Assembly: GCA_037892935.1 (NCBI GenBank)
Contig: JAYXKI010000005.1
Location: forward strand, 2,294,001 to 2,358,000
From: Phlebopus portentosus
Taxonomy: Eukaryota > Basidiomycota > Agaricomycetes > Boletales > Boletinellaceae
DNA length: 64,000 nt
Direction of reading: 5' to 3'
Numbering within the stretch: the first letter of the stretch is position 1; every line of letters starts with the position of its first letter. A program made the position numbers and the translations under genes. The notes under the pieces are model-generated. The model had not been told where the DNA came from. It did no database searches and was given only the letters and a program-made list of their open reading frames with translations. Below, piece by piece: positions 25,901 to 36,579 of this stretch.

Positions 25901-27673
25901 GCTGGTAGGTTTACGAGACGATCGACGAATTGCTTGTTTGAGAAAACTCTGATGACCTAAATTCTCAGAAGGCTTGATTGACGCGAAACGACCTGTATGT
26001 CGTTCTTTCTTCTCTTTCTCATGTCTTTTGTCTCGCTTTTCCCTATTCTTGGCTTTCTTGGTCTCTTGTACTCGGGACTTGTGTCTTCCAGCAAGAATGG
26101 CTATTTTTCGTACCGACTGTCTGGGTCCATCAAGCTCACTATCAGATAATTCATCTGATAGTTTGCTTTCGTTGCCTGTGTCCGAGTCTTTGGGTGCCTT
26201 GCCTCGTCTCTTGTCATCCGAGCTCTCATCGGAACTGTGATCCGGACTTCCTGGGGGTCCTCTGTGGAATTGACGCGTGCTATACTCGTGTCTGTCCCCG
26301 TGTTCACTTGGATCTCGCTTGATGTTCTTCTCCTTCTTTCGGTCGAATTCCCTATTGTGCTCCTTACTAGGCGACCTGGATTTGGACTTGTACCGACGAT
26401 GAGTTCTCTGTTTTTCTTTCTTTTCCTTTTCAATTAGCTGGTCAGGAGATGAGGCATCCCAGGTAGACGGTCCGGCGTATCCTGAGCGAAAGGTCTGCGT
26501 GCGTGCCTCTTTGGCACGCATTCTCTCCTCTTCTTGTTCTTGCATACGTCTGAACTTGATTGCCTGAAGGTACTCCATCTGCTGATCTATATCGGAGATA
26601 GACGTGAAGGCCAGTCCCACGTTTCCGTAATTATCAGGGTCTGGTAATTTACCCTTAAATTTTGCTGGTGTCTTCGTGTCCTGACTCATAGATTCCTGGT
26701 CATATCCTGATACTCGAAGAGATCCGCTGGAGATGGGCAACCCTACTGCGCTAGCGGAAGCCCACTCTCGTATCTCCTCTGCACGACGTTGAAACCGCTT
26801 CTCTTCTTTCTGGGCCCTCCTGTCCGCTTTACGCTCGGCCTTACTTTTCGAGTCGGTCTGAGTCGAGAAAACCGAGAACTGATCATCTTCGTTCTCTTCC
26901 TCGACTTTGTCGGACTTGCGGCTCCCTTCCCGAGGTGGATTATTCAACTCTTCATTGAGTTTCTTTACTGCCTCCTTAAGAGGAATATTTGATTCGCCTC
27001 GTGGCGCAACCACGAATCTATTGGATTCGTCTAGTCCAAATTCGAGCCTCATGTCAGTGAACATGCGTTGCACTTTCTGCGCAGCTGATTCGAGTTCTTG
27101 CGTCGATAATTCCTTACTGGTACGTTTACCTTCGGAATTTCGTCTATTCCTGCTTACTGGGATAAAACCTTCGTTATCAGCTGTGGTATGGCTCAGTACA
27201 TTACTTGGTACTGTGCTATACTGACTCATGGGGGTCTGTTCCCCAGTTCTGGTGCGTGTTCCCAAATTTCTTTCTGATTTTACTGGTTCTGATGTAATTA
27301 CAGTAGCTGGACCGGTCGAAGGGTAGTACCCCGCTGGTTTCCAGTTGGATATAGACGGATTATCATCAACGTCAATCCGGTGAGTACCTTGTACTTCTTT
27401 GGTAACATTCGCGGGATTGGCACGTAATCCCCGAACCTCCTCTCGGTGAGCGTCCCCACCAGTCAGAGTATCTTCTTCTGACTCTTTTCTCTTCGTTTGT
27501 TCAGTACGAATCGAATTCGGGGAGAGTTGTTCTTCAACAACCCCCACAGACAGCCGTCTACCCCGGTATTGACGTTTTACAATCGGTATGTCTCTATTGA
27601 CTTCCCGAACACGTCCTTCCTTGTTGCGCAACGTTATAATATTCTTTGGTGGATCCATAGATACGGTGAGCAC
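22862..27673 (-). CDS. Fused Gag-protease-partial RT polyprotein of the gypsy element
   Basis: One uninterrupted frame of 1,603 codons. The N-terminal 650 residues are charged and serine/lysine rich. A retrotransposon gag domain follows, with FYTELMNYCFPTNYSEDLRR and ELIRRVWEGLHPEYQR. A zinc knuckle CFICEQVGHMAKDC comes next, then a long spacer. The aspartic protease core has ALVDSGSLADFVSSKFAD and ends at NYDIILG. Directly after ILG the frame enters reverse transcriptase at IESVLRRVASKKYRSLIDGK, so the linker, fingers and part of the palm of a complete RT are missing. The catalytic YLDDLVIYS motif is kept. After FLGAVG the frame leaves family sequence and stops about 35 residues later. It is notable that the first deletion kept the frame and that no stop codon has accumulated. 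Confidence 0.85.
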   Translation of the reverse strand: MLTVSMDPPKNIITLRNKEGRVREVNRDIPIVKRQYRGRRLSVGVVEEQLSPNSIRTEQTKRKESEEDTLTGGDAHREEVRGLRANPANVTKEVQGTHRIDVDDNPSISNWKPAGYYPSTGPATVITSEPVKSERNLGTRTRTGEQTPMSQYSTVPSNVLSHTTADNEGFIPVSRNRRNSEGKRTSKELSTQELESAAQKVQRMFTDMRLEFGLDESNRFVVAPRGESNIPLKEAVKKLNEELNNPPREGSRKSDKVEEENEDDQFSVFSTQTDSKSKAERKADRRAQKEEKRFQRRAEEIREWASASAVGLPISSGSLRVSGYDQESMSQDTKTPAKFKGKLPDPDNYGNVGLAFTSISDIDQQMEYLQAIKFRRMQEQEEERMRAKEARTQTFRSGYAGPSTWDASSPDQLIEKEKKEKQRTHRRYKSKSRSPSKEHNREFDRKKEKNIKRDPSEHGDRHEYSTRQFHRGPPGSPDHSSDESSDDKRRGKAPKDSDTGNESKLSDELSDSELDGPRQSVRKIAILAGRHKSRVQETKKAKNREKRDKRHEKEKKERHTGRFASIKPSENLGHQSFLKQAIRRSSRKPTSPSSSNPSSSSSSSSDDSDYSSDDTLMEPSSINLSDSEHTKSKKKRAKRRWKKNMLLLKIQSQGVKAIPPTPYDGEANLTKFNKFVVETNLYMRQTGLERLPRQQVGVLPSFLKGKAMEFYRQKVGIEDQKWTLSKFYTELMNYCFPTNYSEDLRRQFQRMRQGRKDIQKYSYEMEVMAENLGDISTRELIRRVWEGLHPEYQRQLRLDNLSPDTVSYEDLHDRLDSIERANEAIGVKWHEGIYTKNYSQQNLRSERPEERKHSPNVKGKQPWKNRRRFEESERSRAKPSHRNVSANSTNIRPNNAKNKDRDERNKKKGAPKKDRRPKTENPYVKKWSKEKLDEMRAKNQCFICEQVGHMAKDCPTKSTVKMETTLPSTSNAVTVNYAALDKLRSMNQDKQYLDLEVVTQGASSSAGQHTINASMIYVDETEYDEPDDELESDPMSYELIRDMFRLSRTDLLNTNHFVTYQSNASERELNVKPLKHHTGKFTKPRMIRCNGKKPWEYKDAFSYGAIECLKNGIPYPFDRKCVKKWKHQYGISKRFQVTRVNDEYFCVEDWWDRDEFMLPVELAYMPEFDIRTWYALGREARYSPDVVNTNGVREEIEDIFNPRLFDHLDEPGIEQYFEPRLFDLDVPWNNQQVINLLRGYSEQECEFLVYCALAYLVHGILERANENTVTKIKYEYIVRSYSVNAVQTKKNVHSVPMLERTSAYAKDFKRSIPSPIVVIVHLEGQPARALVDSGSLADFVSSKFADQIGLRRIPLAKPLAVQLAAQGSRTKVNYCALAELKFGSVKCKRHFDIMNLDNYDIILGTIESVLRRVASKKYRSLIDGKDAYEQIRVVPEHVSRTIFNTPDGTMVSQVMQLGDCNSGATYQALMNHIFQPYLGDWMDIYLDDLVIYSDTVEDHIRHLKIVIDILRKEQFYLSEHKMQLFQSELRILGHIVDDNGIRMDPHKIDSIQKWKVPSSKDSLKRFLGAVGSWRIYARLYVYSPEWFICYLVSKRTEPKSLLS

Positions 27674-28041
27674 TCAAAAACAACACAGAACAAATGAAAA
27701 TCAGTGAAACTCAGCTATTTTTGTGTTTTTCTAGATAATAAGTCAACTATTGCGGGTACCAGTAGGTTGATCAGACCTGTAGGCTCCTCGACAACGTCGA
27801 CTACCAAGATAGCGATCAAATACGAAGCAGTTCGGTTGAACAGTCAAAAATATGTGACGAATGGTAAGATTCGGTCACACGAGAGATTCCTCTGGCACTC
27901 AGATCACACCGTTACTGACTGGATTAACCGTAGTATTAGAGTGATAGTCGAGAGGGAAGAATCCCTCTTACATTTGCTATCTACCAGCTATATAAACTAA
28001 ACTACACATGGGGGAAACGTGAAAACTAAAGCTAACTAAAT

Positions 28042-28080
28042 GATGTGCCAACAGACTGGCATCCGCAAGTGTATCATGCA
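28042..28080 (+). repeat. 39-bp direct repeat, right copy flanking the retroelement
   Basis: Second copy of the repeat at 22789-22827, same orientation, no mismatch. It sits just outside the 5' non-coding segment of the element. Confidence 0.9.
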
Positions 28081-30483
28081 CAAAAATCCTACAGCGTGAA
28101 GCCGGATGGGCAAAAGGGCGTTCACAGCCATTGAACGAAGCAAGTCGGTCGTTCGACATAACTTCCGCAGAAAGCAAGCGCATCATTGACGGTAACATGA
28201 GGCTCAGGTTTATCCAACGTCGGATCTCGCAAGCTTGTGAGTTCCATTCCTTTGACTGATTCATGAAGAGCCTCTTATTTTTGAGCACATTTGCTTTCCC
28301 GGCTGGATCCATCCCGCTGCTGAGAAAGGCAAAATGCTGTTTCTGATGCACTTATGTGCATTTTTGTCATCTTGGACAACAACGTCGTCGCGAGTTGTTT
28401 CGGGATTCTTTCTCTGAGGTTCTATGTAATATCCCTGCACACATGTAGCAACCAGCTCTAACTCTGAGCCACACCCGAAAGACCTGATGGCTGTGATAGA
28501 TGTTTTCTCAACACCTTAAATTTTCAACGTCTATGAAGCGTTTGGCATACTTCCAGACCGTTCCGTTGCGTTGTTGTATTCGGTGATCGTCTCAAATTCA
28601 CCACCAAAAGCGGAGCCTCATTTTCTTCTTCCGTTATACTCACAATCTCTCCGTAGGCCTCCAAAATTACCCGCTTTAAAACAGCCTCAAGGATAGGGTC
28701 GCAACGAACGGGTAGCATACAGGAGGTGAAGCAGATTGATAGATGCTGTGAGAATCATTGCTGTCTAGGTCTTTTGAAGCAGTAAACAGCAATGAGACAA
28801 GCATGCTTTGGTGCCGGGAGTGGCCGTCCTCGGGCAGGAGTTCAAGTCCAAGTCCTCTCAAGGTGAACACGCTCTTTGATTATAACCGAAGTGCAAAATT
28901 GAAGCTCGACCTTAGATGAAGGGCTAAAATAGGTGCTAGATTCAGAGTCCTGTCACCATTTGCTCGTCTCAAGGAGATCAAAGAGAATTTCATCCGGCCC
29001 GATCATTCACAAGATCTCAGTAGTGCATTTCGCGAGTCAGTATGATGCTCATTCTTGATCTGCGCGTGTCTTAGAGAGTGAGAGTCACCTTGTAACTTCC
29101 TCGATAAATTAAAATTTCCGCGTTGCAGTCTTGCTCTATGGCACATCGTCAAAACGAGGCATCCTGCTTGCAAACGGCGCTTTCTTTCTTCTGGTGGTCG
29201 TTTTCTCTCGTTGCTTGAAGATGGCCTGGACATTGTTATGTTGCATGTCATTGGCCGATAGATGAGCCAATGGTCTTCACATCGAATGTCGGAATTGGAT
29301 CAACTTACTCGAATGAGGATTACGTGTTCTTCGCCGTGTAAGTCGTGATCGCCACAGTTCTTTTGACATGCGCTTTCTCTCTGTGACACTGAATTTTGTT
29401 CTCGTCCGAAATTGCCTCCGTGTTAGACTGGAGGCGTGAATCATTCGAAGTTGTAAATGATTACGAGGCACGACGACATGATTAACGGAATTTATTTATC
29501 TTATCCAAACCCCGCATGAATTATTACCGATGGCAGCTCTGCCCTCGGATGGTGACCAGGTATTATTTCCGCCGGAAAATGCTCATTACTTCAAGTATTG
29601 TGAACATTCATCCACGGCTTCTGAGAAGAATTTCGAACTGCGTCTAGCTAAACGAGTCTATTGTGTAAAATCCGCTCGCGGAGAACCTTCCAGCTTGGTG
29701 CACATGCAAAGTGTTTACTACTGTCCGTCTAAGAATACTTACAACCGACTTGAATGGGGTAAGTGATTGTTCTGGAGGGTCCAGCCAGTTGACTGCATTA
29801 CTGTAGCAACGATATAGGCGCTAACACCTATTTTCATGCCGCACAGCTTTACTGTGGCAATGAGGTCTGCACAGAAGTCGACGTGAAGTATTGACACGTC
29901 TTTACAGCATTGTTTCTCGTACTTATGCTCCGCAGAACACTTGCGGCGACAGCCATCGTTTTCTTCTTCTACATACTGACGGACTGGAGTATTCGATTTC
30001 TCATGTCTACGGTGGCGGAACGTCCAAGTACTTCTCGCTCCTTCTCCTTATACCTTTTGTTAATCCTATTATAGCCTTAACTCCTACTGCAGGTGTCGGT
30101 TCTGATTCAAACTCCTGTAAGAGGATCCAACAGTTATTCATTTTTCGCTCTGGTGCATTAAAAAAAATCGAAACAGCGTAGAAATCCGACAAGACAAAGA
30201 TCAGTAAGTCTCGCATTACAGCCCTTTCTTTCGTTCTGCTGTTGAGGTGTCAAACAGATTCTCGGGAGAAGTTACGCAATGGCCGAAGATCGAGCAGAAA
30301 TAAGACTATACACGAATATGAAATATTGCATAGTTTCAAAAAGTGAGTCAACCCTTGCATATTGGCTGGTAGAAATTGTCTTATTGCCTTATCGCGGAAG
30401 GTTATGTGAAGATCACGCGCAGTTGGTGAGTTGCTTATGTACTTAGACATGTCCACGAATTACTAGTAAGCGTATTCTAGACT
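28081..30483. other. No supported gene; possible remnants
   Basis: Short open frames only. On the plus strand a frame of 96 codons at 29891-30181 might be an exon of the decayed gene downstream, but I could not tie it to a family. Nothing else is supported. Confidence 0.35.
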
Positions 30484-32940
30484 CTCCAGGTCCGACGTTT
30501 ACTCAATGCTCTTGGGGACGGTAAGCCAGGTGCGGAGGCTCTAACAGAGCTTGGCCGCTCATTTCAAAGACTCAGGTTTGTCTTTCCAGTCTATGACAGA
30601 CCAATATTATACTCCTGATCGCACAGAGAGCTATTTGGGGACTGGACCAAAAAACCCGCGGTTCTGAGTATGTGCATAGGGACTTTCCTAATAGATTTCA
30701 TACATTAATTTCCCGCAGAAACTAGCGCCTTCCCACATTCACTTCACAGATGCAGAGAGACCGCTTCCAAAGTGCTGGAAACGTTTAACGAGCTTGATGT
30801 GTTCGATAACAAGTTTTTCGGCTCGCTTAAGGAAATAAGGAAGCACGCAAAGGTGCGGATGCATCTTCCTCTCTGACGTCCGAAGTGAAGGTAATAATAT
30901 AGTAGGTCATTGCAGCAAAGATTGACTTCGAGTATGGTAAGAGGCGCAAGCAGGATTATCGACAACGGTTTAAGAGCGAATGCCAGCTAGACCGGTACCT
31001 AGAATCCGTCTTTGGGCCATTGATAAGCGAACTTAAAACCTTCGTTGATGGTCTCAAGCACATCGCTGAAAAGGGTGAGCTTTCATTTGAGCCAGTGTAC
31101 ATGTAAAGGGATCTAAATACATGGCAGACGTCGAGAAGATTCGCGAAGCTCAGGATCAGCGGGACCAGAACCTGACTACTGTTGCGACTTTCCTCTTGGG
31201 CGTTACTGCATCGACGCTGCAGATCACTATTGGCGAAAGTAACAGAGCTTTGACAACAGTGATAAATACATTATGGTTCATTTCGCTTTGTTCAGTACCG
31301 CAACTGCGATCTACAGTCTTCTCTCCCATGATATGGCGCCAATCATCGGTGTATGTAAGTATACCAGATATCGTGATTGATGCTGATGCATTCATAAGAT
31401 ATCGACCGAACTTGGCTCTTTCCACTTTGGCCGATGCAATCTTCCATGATGGTCCTGTGTATGCCCTGATAGCGGCGCTCTTGACATTTGCTATCGGATT
31501 ATGCCTTTTTGCATTTCTGGTCGCCAATCAAGAGGTGAGTATAAGTCATACCATCTGCTTGAGGTTGAATGACTGATGAGTTTATAGGGTGTTCTTGCAT
31601 CTGCTATCATTCCTGTAGTTTTTGTTGGCGTTCATGCATGCTCGATCTCTCTATTCTCTGCGCATTTGCGCGCCATACAATACGAAGAGCTGGAAGAAAG
31701 TTAGTGACTTAATCGGAGTATTATGGACCCGCTTTAGTACAAAACCCAAATTCCGAGTATATCGGCAGCTGGTTAAGGCCACAATTTCTACGTTAAACAT
31801 GAATTCAATCTATGGAGTTCCAGTCAGCTCTGACGGAGACACAGGTGACATCGAAAAGGGTGCATTACTTAGTGTTCCCATAATTCTGTCATACATATAT
31901 TCTGATCTCTTGTGAAGGCCAACCTGATCGTAATGACCCTTCTGCTGTATCAAAGAGCGATCAAGACGCCCCCGCGATTCCGGATAAACTCAGTGGAGGA
32001 GACTGTCGAGTCTCGGAGGTGATAAATCCGTTTTTTCTTATGTTCTCGCTCTGAACCACAAATGTGAGGTTGCGTTCGAACCACTTGAAAGCCTGCTTCA
32101 GTTCTCACCGGACGGTCATTTCCTTTCATGTGCCTAGTGAGTTATTTGCATATTGTAAAATTGGTGCCTCTTCCTCAACATCATTTAGCAAAAACACAGT
32201 GACCATCTAGTTCTGCGTGGACACACGTCAATATCGCTGCAGTCAGCTTGCGAGAAGATTCTGCTTCACGGGGGACACGTAAGTCGTCTCAAATTGTGAA
32301 TGTTCTCAATTTACTAAAATATAAGGAAGACCCAAACCAAGCTAGTTGAACCTATGGTCTCTGAACCAAATCGTGCCTTGATCGTCAAAGAGATCAACAC
32401 ACATTGTGGAGAAGTACTCGGCATGGCCATGAGCCCAGTCCACCCGAAGAAGCTGTCACTTTCCATGGACATAACGACAAGATGATTGTCACTTTCTCCG
32501 AAGGCGCGTTTTCTTCTTTATGCGCAATAACTGCCACCTGACGCGATGGTTCAACATAGATGAGATTGTTATGCTATCTAATATACCTGGAGACAATAAG
32601 CTCTCAGCTCTACACATTTTCACGACACCGACTCCCAGAGCGATTCCTCTTGATCCACTGAGCTTCGCGCTAAATCCGGCATTTTCTTCCCTACCATACA
32701 TGTTCGCGTTTCTCGACCATTCGAATGGGCACCGTTACGATCTGGTCCGTCCAGTCAAACACAAAACTTCAAGCAGCATCCGAGACATTTGAAGTCCACG
32801 ATAGATGCAGCGGCGGCGGGAACGATCCGACAAAGTCCATCGGGAGGTTCCTAACAACACAATCACCGTCATCCGTAGCTCCAGGTAGCCAACAGACTCT
32901 CGTTGAGGAACAATCTCAAGGAAGGCCAACGACTTCCTAA
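30484..32940 (+). pseudogene. Decayed transmembrane / WD40-repeat gene (agaricomycete family)
   Basis: Pieces in consistent order resemble a family common in Agaricomycetes: a helical N-terminus, transmembrane helices, then WD40 repeats. Helical part: ALTELGRSFQRLR, ELFGDWTKKPAVL, ETASKVLETFNELDVFD, FKSECQLDRYLESVFGPLIS. Membrane part (from 31121): QRDQNLTTVATFLLGVTA, FSTATAIYSLLSHDM, and ALIAALLTFAIGLCLFAF. WD40-like pieces: LESLLQFSPDGHFLSCA near 32090-32140 and SNGTVTIWSVQ near 32722-32755. Several pieces lie in different frames with no splice sites between them: about 31290 (ISL to FSTATA), about 31350, and about 32725 (DHSNG to TVTIW). I therefore read it as a degenerating gene; sequencing error could explain part of this. 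Confidence 0.6.
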
Positions 32941-33487
32941 TGCTCAATCGCACTACCGACTTGTACAATAATTCCAACACTTCCTTGGATATCATTTTCC
33001 TTTCCCCAAATCCTGTTCCAGCGCCTCTCGCCCGTGTCCATGATCCTTCATCTGCTTTCTCAGATCCAATTTCTTTTAGAAACCGTTAATTATACCAGTC
33101 CTGCTGCGCAGCATCCTTTCTTCATGTACCCAATCTGTGTCCCCTACTTGATCGGTTTATTTACTTCAGTTTGCTCGCTCTGACGTATGTATGCGTCTTG
33201 GATATTATGTTAGTCTGTGCAAATGTCCCATGTATGTTCATAGAGAACTCTAGTCTTGCATTCGGTTCAGAATCACGAAGTGAATGACGAGTATGCGAGC
33301 GAGTCATTCTCAGCACATACCAAAACCATAAGCTTTCAGATGTCCTAATAAACCATGTTTCATACAACGTATATTGAGACAGTTGGAGGAGGATTAGATC
33401 TGTCCGACCAAATACCGAAATTTTGCAAATAAATCCGAATGCATTGCAACTCATTCCCGAAACCTTCTCCTTCACCTCATCCCCATC
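32941..33487. other. Intergenic region, convergent 3' flanks
   Basis: Lies between the 3' ends of the decayed WD40 gene (+) and the membrane protein gene (-). No coding or structural signal recognised. Confidence 0.4.
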
Positions 33488-36400
33488 TTAGACTTCCTCT
33501 TTCAAGACCGGCACCGGCGGAGGAGGCGTCTCCTCCAACCTCCCTTCCAACACAGCCCTCAAATGATCAAACCTCGGCGTCAAGCTCTCCCTCACCCACT
33601 CGCTTCTCCGGCCCCACGCACTTGCTGCGCTGCACGCAGAGTCCGAAGTACTCACAGAATCACATGAAAGCCTAGATGATGGACGGGATATCCCCGGTGA
33701 AGGAAGACGGTGCCGCGAAGCTGAAGAAGGCGAAGGAGCGAGGAATGACAAGACTGCCGAGGACTTGAAATGAGGCGTTGGTGCACAGCGGGCTATATAT
33801 GCAGCTGATGAGATAGCCTTAGAGCTCACAACTTGCGCAGAAGTACGAACTGTTCTAGAAGAAGACGTCGCTAAAGAAGTAGATGCCTTTGACACTAACG
33901 GTTTTTCCTTCGCAGCTACTATTCTCCGATTTCGGTCCGGACCAGAATTCCCAGAGGCTCTAGTAGTCGAATCCGATAAGAACGCAAGCGAAGAATCCTC
34001 GCTAGCCGGGAAAGCCTCATAAAGTTGAGTAGCGGTGCTCGGTACCGAGAAAGAAGGTAGACTAGATAAGGGTTCTTGCACTCTAGCGGAGAGGAAAGTT
34101 GACTCTTTTTTGTTCCCGAGCTTTTGTCCTTGGACAGAGATAAGCTGCACCCGAGGAGTCAAAGAACCAGAAGCAGCACTTTTCCTGGAAGACACTTCAG
34201 ATGAATTAAGAGTTCCAGATACGGTCCTAGTCTCGGCAGTAACTCCATGTCTTGCCAGATACTCGGTTTCGTCTTCGTTCTTGACCTTCAGTGATGCGCT
34301 CCGCGCTCGTAGTGCTCGGACATGCATACCCACCTTACCCTGCATCTCGTTTCGCGATGTGCCTGCACTAGTTCTACTTTGATTCCTTCCATGCGCCCTC
34401 GAGGATCAATGTTCGTATCGCGCTCTCCCAAAGGTATCCTCGGAGTCGAATCTGCCTTTGCATGCGCTTTGTTCACCCTCTGCACATTATTTTGCGCGCT
34501 CTCACTAGTACTCCGACTTCTTCTGCCAGCTCTTAATGACATGCGACCGTTCGTGACAACATTCTTGTCAACGTCGACGTCGACATGTGTGAGCCGTAGT
34601 TCTGACGGAGTCGCATTTAAGCTACCCACCCAGACATCGTATGGCTCCTTTTCCACACGCGCCGTCTCCTCTCGAGTGATCAACACTTCCTCTGCACGAC
34701 CTGATTTTGAAATACTCTTGTTTCTCCCTGGCCCGTTCTTTAGCAAACTCTGTCGCTGACGTTCATTATGCGATACGGGATTCCGTGGTTCCAGACGATC
34801 TATTTTATCATCTTCGGGCTCGACACTGTCGTCGAGATATGCGATTAGGCTGTCGAAACTCTCGGATCCCAGGGAGCGCATATCGTGCAGCTCGCTCTTT
34901 ATGGTCTGGTCGACCGCACCTACACCGAGTCCTTGCCGCTTAGTGGTGTTGGAGCGTTTCATAGATCCAGAGCGCGACACGGGCCGAGGTCTCTCGTCTA
35001 CATCCAGGTGCCCGGCGGTTCTCGATTTCTCCGAAGAGGTTGGATAATGACGAGAGGCTCGCTTTTCCTTCAGAGTCGATCTCCTACGGGCGACTGCTGT
35101 TTCACCTTTTTCTCGAGGCGCTGTTGTTTCAAGAGCAGCGGAGGCGGTACTAAACCTATATGCAAGTCGGACATCCTCGTCACTGGGACTCGCAGGAGAC
35201 GAGGGTCTCGCACCGAGATTCTTCGAACTTCCAACGTTTCTTCCATCGCCAGCAACGATGGCTCCACGCCCGAGGTTTATCGTACTAATACCCAACCCCG
35301 AGACTGGGCGTAAACTTTGACTCGCTGAGTTATTGTTCCTCCGGAGCCCGTCTCCGGCATTTGACTTGGGGTTATTTCTGGATGTCGCGGATCGGGAATT
35401 CTGGGCATGAGTGACCTTCTGGGAATGGCGTTTTGTTCGCTTTTCAGCGGGCTGATTCGGGACGTCTTGTGCGGGATGCACCTCTATACGTGGTACGGAC
35501 GGTGTCTGCGCATGGGATATGCCAGAGACATGCCGGTCATGTCCTTTGGTGATGTCTGAGGCTGTATTTGCGTTATTATCCGGACGAAGTGGGACAATGC
35601 GAGAACGTCGATGATATGCTGGCGGCCTATATGCCCTCGGAGCATGCGAAGGGAGTGCTGGAGCGGCTGGCATCCCTATCCCAACTCTCAAAGTATTGCT
35701 TTGGGTTGGCTGCCCAGAGAACGAGTTTACATGATGAAGCGCACTGCTTGTTGCTTGATTGCCGTTGGATATGACAGATATAACATCTGAGACTGGGATA
35801 TTGACCCATCCGCCTCCACCGTATACTTTTCGTCTCCCTGGTTCTCGCTCCCTCATGATCGTCTCTGCGTCTAGAATCTCCCCGCGACCGCTTGCCAGAC
35901 CATTACCAGTTCCGTTCGCAGTTGCACTTGACGAGAGATATGCGATACTAGGAAGCGTAGGCCTCCAATTCGGAGGAGGAGGACTAAAGTCCAAAGCACT
36001 TGGAGAAGCGACTCCATAACCAGTTCCGGCACTTCCTCTCCCAGATTCTAGAGGAGTTCCTATTACTCTTCCCCCTTCCAATTCGTCAGGAGAACCATCG
36101 CCTCGTTTTCGTTTGTGCTTCTTGCTTCGAAGCTTGTTACGTTTCCGACATCGTGTGCAACAATAGAGGCCAACCGCGAGGATGGTAAACGATACTAGAG
36201 CAGCGGCTGTGAGAACAATCAGGATCGTTGGCGATAGCCCTGGTGGTTGGGATGTAGAATGATGCGTGTTTGAACTCGGAGTCGATAAAGGGTTCGAGGG
36301 AGACCTAGAGTTTATGGTGGATTTGTCTAATAGCATGGTCCCCTGCGGAATATGCCGTACAGAAAGCATAGCTGCAAGCCTATTGGATGTAGATACTTCG

Positions 36401-36579
36401 CTAGGCTGTGAATTGAGACTAGTCTGTTGCGACACTTCAGGAATAAGTTTCCGCGGGCCAGAGATAAAAATAGTACCTACTTCAGTTGGATCATGCACTA
36501 GAAGTTCATCGTTCGCACGAGCCGAGCCACTTTCAGATAGAAGTTGAAACAGCCGTGCATGAAGTTGAGGCATGTCCAA
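33488..36579 (-). CDS. Single-pass transmembrane protein with long disordered cytoplasmic tail
   Basis: Two exons (36579-34339 and 34285-33488, 53-nt GTAAGG intron, phase 0) give about 1,012 residues. Residues 1-115 are Ser/Thr rich with no enzyme motif. One transmembrane helix follows at about 117-142 (SPTILIVLTAAALVSFTIL onwards), and a juxtamembrane CCTRCRKRNKLRSKKHKRKR stop-transfer signal. The remaining 850 residues are disordered, rich in Ser, Arg and Pro, with scattered acidic patches. This topology resembles fungal Mid2/SKG6-like or other stress-sensor proteins, but I see no defining domain. The true N-terminus may include an upstream exon with a signal peptide, since the frame at 36766-36533 holds a strongly hydrophobic segment. 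The second exon was assigned because its composition continues the tail and the splice keeps frame. Confidence 0.7.

Larger units (their letters stand above)
22828..28041 (-). mobile_element. Internally deleted Ty3/gypsy-type retroelement
   Basis: In element orientation (minus strand): a 5' non-coding segment of about 370 bp with a TATATA motif, then a fused gag-protease-partial reverse transcriptase frame, then a short integrase piece in another frame. The element stops abruptly inside the integrase. RNase H and most of integrase are missing, as is the segment between protease and the RT palm. I could not find a 3' LTR or a pair of LTRs. It lies between two perfect 39-bp repeats. The gag and pol sequence is typical of agaricomycete gypsy elements. 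It should be non-autonomous. Confidence 0.85.

Noticed and set aside
22789..28080. 39-bp repeats as very short LTRs (they contain TG...CA ends)
   Set aside because: No 4-6 bp target duplication flanks them, and a TATA-bearing non-coding segment of about 370 bp inside the right copy looks more like LTR/leader sequence.
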